Of a DNA stretch of 64,000 nt, positions 63,406-64,000 are shown piece after piece. This stretch comes from Rhodoplanes serenus (GTDB lineage: Bacteria > Pseudomonadota > Alphaproteobacteria > Rhizobiales > Xanthobacteraceae). Below the pieces are notes generated by a model that was not told where the DNA came from, made no database searches, and worked only from the letters and a program-made list of their open reading frames with translations. Position numbers and translations under genes: made by a program. Location of the stretch: assembly GCA_945897515.1 (NCBI GenBank), contig CAMDFO010000004.1, forward strand, positions 1 through 64,000. Reading direction: 5' to 3'. The stretch's first letter is position 1; each line of letters begins with the position of its first letter.

Positions 63406-63561
63406 GTTTTCCCACCCCGCAGATTGTAGTTTCTCAAAGGAGTACCGAAGGTCCCGTTCCGCCGCAACATCGGAGACGCACGGCAGGCACGTTGATTTCG
63501 CGCACGTGAGCCGCCATGCTGGGCAAAAGGCCGAAAACGGCGGGTAAACCGGGAGGGTGAC

Positions 63562-64000
63562 ATGCGATTGAAATCGTTCGCCGCTTTGGCGATTGCCGCG
63601 GGCCTGACGCTGGTCCTGCCGGGCGGTGCGCGGGCGCAGAATTACCCGGAACGGCCGGTCCGGATCATCATCGCCTTCTCGCCGGCGGGCGCCATCGACG
63701 TGCTGGGACGGTTCATCGCCCAGAAGCTCTCGGAAATGTGGGGCCAGCAGGTGGTCGTGGAAAACCGGCCCGGCGGCGGCGGCAACATCGGCGCCGCGGC
63801 TGCGGCGCAGGCCGCGCCCGACGGCTACACGCTTCACTTCGGCGCGCAGACGCTCGGCACCAACGTCACGCTCTCGCCGAACACCTCGTTCCATCCGATC
63901 ACCAGCTTCGAGCCGATCATGCTGGTCGGCACGGCGCTGGAAGTGTTCATGGTGGCGAACCAGACGCCGTTCAAGTCGGTCAAGGAGGTGGTCGACTACG
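63562..64000 (+). CDS. TctC/Bug-type solute receptor, cut by window end
   Basis: The first 146 residues are in the window; the frame is still open at 64000. Signal peptide to about residue 25 (GGARA/QNYP), then VRIIIAFSPAGAIDVLGRFIAQKLSE, VENRPGGGGNIGAAA and AAPDGYTLHFG, which are family marks. GGGAGGG precedes the ATG. Divergent from the Rieske ferredoxin gene; a shared substrate with the ferredoxin/amidohydrolase pair is plausible. Confidence 0.9.
   Translation, partial: MRLKSFAALAIAAGLTLVLPGGARAQNYPERPVRIIIAFSPAGAIDVLGRFIAQKLSEMWGQQVVVENRPGGGGNIGAAAAAQAAPDGYTLHFGAQTLGTNVTLSPNTSFHPITSFEPIMLVGTALEVFMVANQTPFKSVKEVVDY

Overview
The window looks like a chromosomal segment of a high-GC alphaproteobacterium of the order Hyphomicrobiales, probably from the Bradyrhizobium/Rhodopseudomonas/Xanthobacteraceae neighbourhood. 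The evidence is the CtrA, ChpT and SciP cell-cycle regulators, an FlbD-type flagellar activator, EipA/DUF1134, a DUF3551 protein, a PmtA-type methyltransferase and four solute receptors of the TctC (Bug) type without TctA/TctB partners. The assignment rests on gene content; no species can be named from the sequence alone.

Layout. 1-1632: right end of an integrated element, a tyrosine integrase reading away from a 3' tRNA-Glu fragment. 1655-4005: ion-transporter-like permease and aldo/keto reductase, divergent from a GntR regulator whose promoter is flanked by a strong inverted repeat. 4976-16614: one long forward gene train with a complete branched-chain-type ABC importer (livKHMGF), a 6-oxocamphor-hydrolase-like crotonase, a muconolactone-isomerase-like protein, a Rieske oxygenase, two small unknown proteins, a luciferase-like flavin monooxygenase, an alpha/beta-hydrolase, an Asp/Glu-racemase-fold protein lacking the second catalytic Cys, and a TctC receptor. 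It reads as an uptake-and-degradation module for a cyclic, possibly alicyclic diketone or terpenoid, substrate that I cannot match to a known cluster. 16769-25650: housekeeping and envelope genes (MmgE/PrpD, hydrolase, Ldh2-type dehydrogenase, DUF2927, coiled-coil protein, EipA, YHS protein, CysQ-like phosphatase).

25750-32240: chpT followed by a chemotaxis operon cheA-cheW-cheY-cheB-cheR with two tandem CtrA-box-like sites in front. 32244-39096: homocysteine methyltransferase, TetR regulator, quinone oxidoreductase, cache protein, and a CitE-lyase / MaoC-hydratase / family III CoA-transferase trio resembling itaconate or mesaconate catabolism. 39176-55887: ctrA, fliI, fliJ, flhA, flbD, fliN, fliH, fliG, fliF, sciP, flgD and fliK. 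A pocket of unrelated genes (DUF952, alpha/beta-hydrolase, TctC receptor), bordered by palindromic repeats, sits between flhA and flbD. Near-consensus CtrA boxes precede fliI, flhA, fliF and sciP, and the ctrA-fliI intergenic region is rich in GANTC sites.

56184-60198: mnmA, pmtA-like methyltransferase, several small exported or basic proteins and a tRNA-Met. 60261-64000: DoxX protein, two TctC receptors (the last cut by the window edge), an amidohydrolase and a Rieske ferredoxin with an unusually long spacing between its cluster-binding motifs. At least five copies of a roughly 100-bp intergenic inverted repeat punctuate the window. No CRISPR array, rRNA or insertion-sequence transposase was seen.
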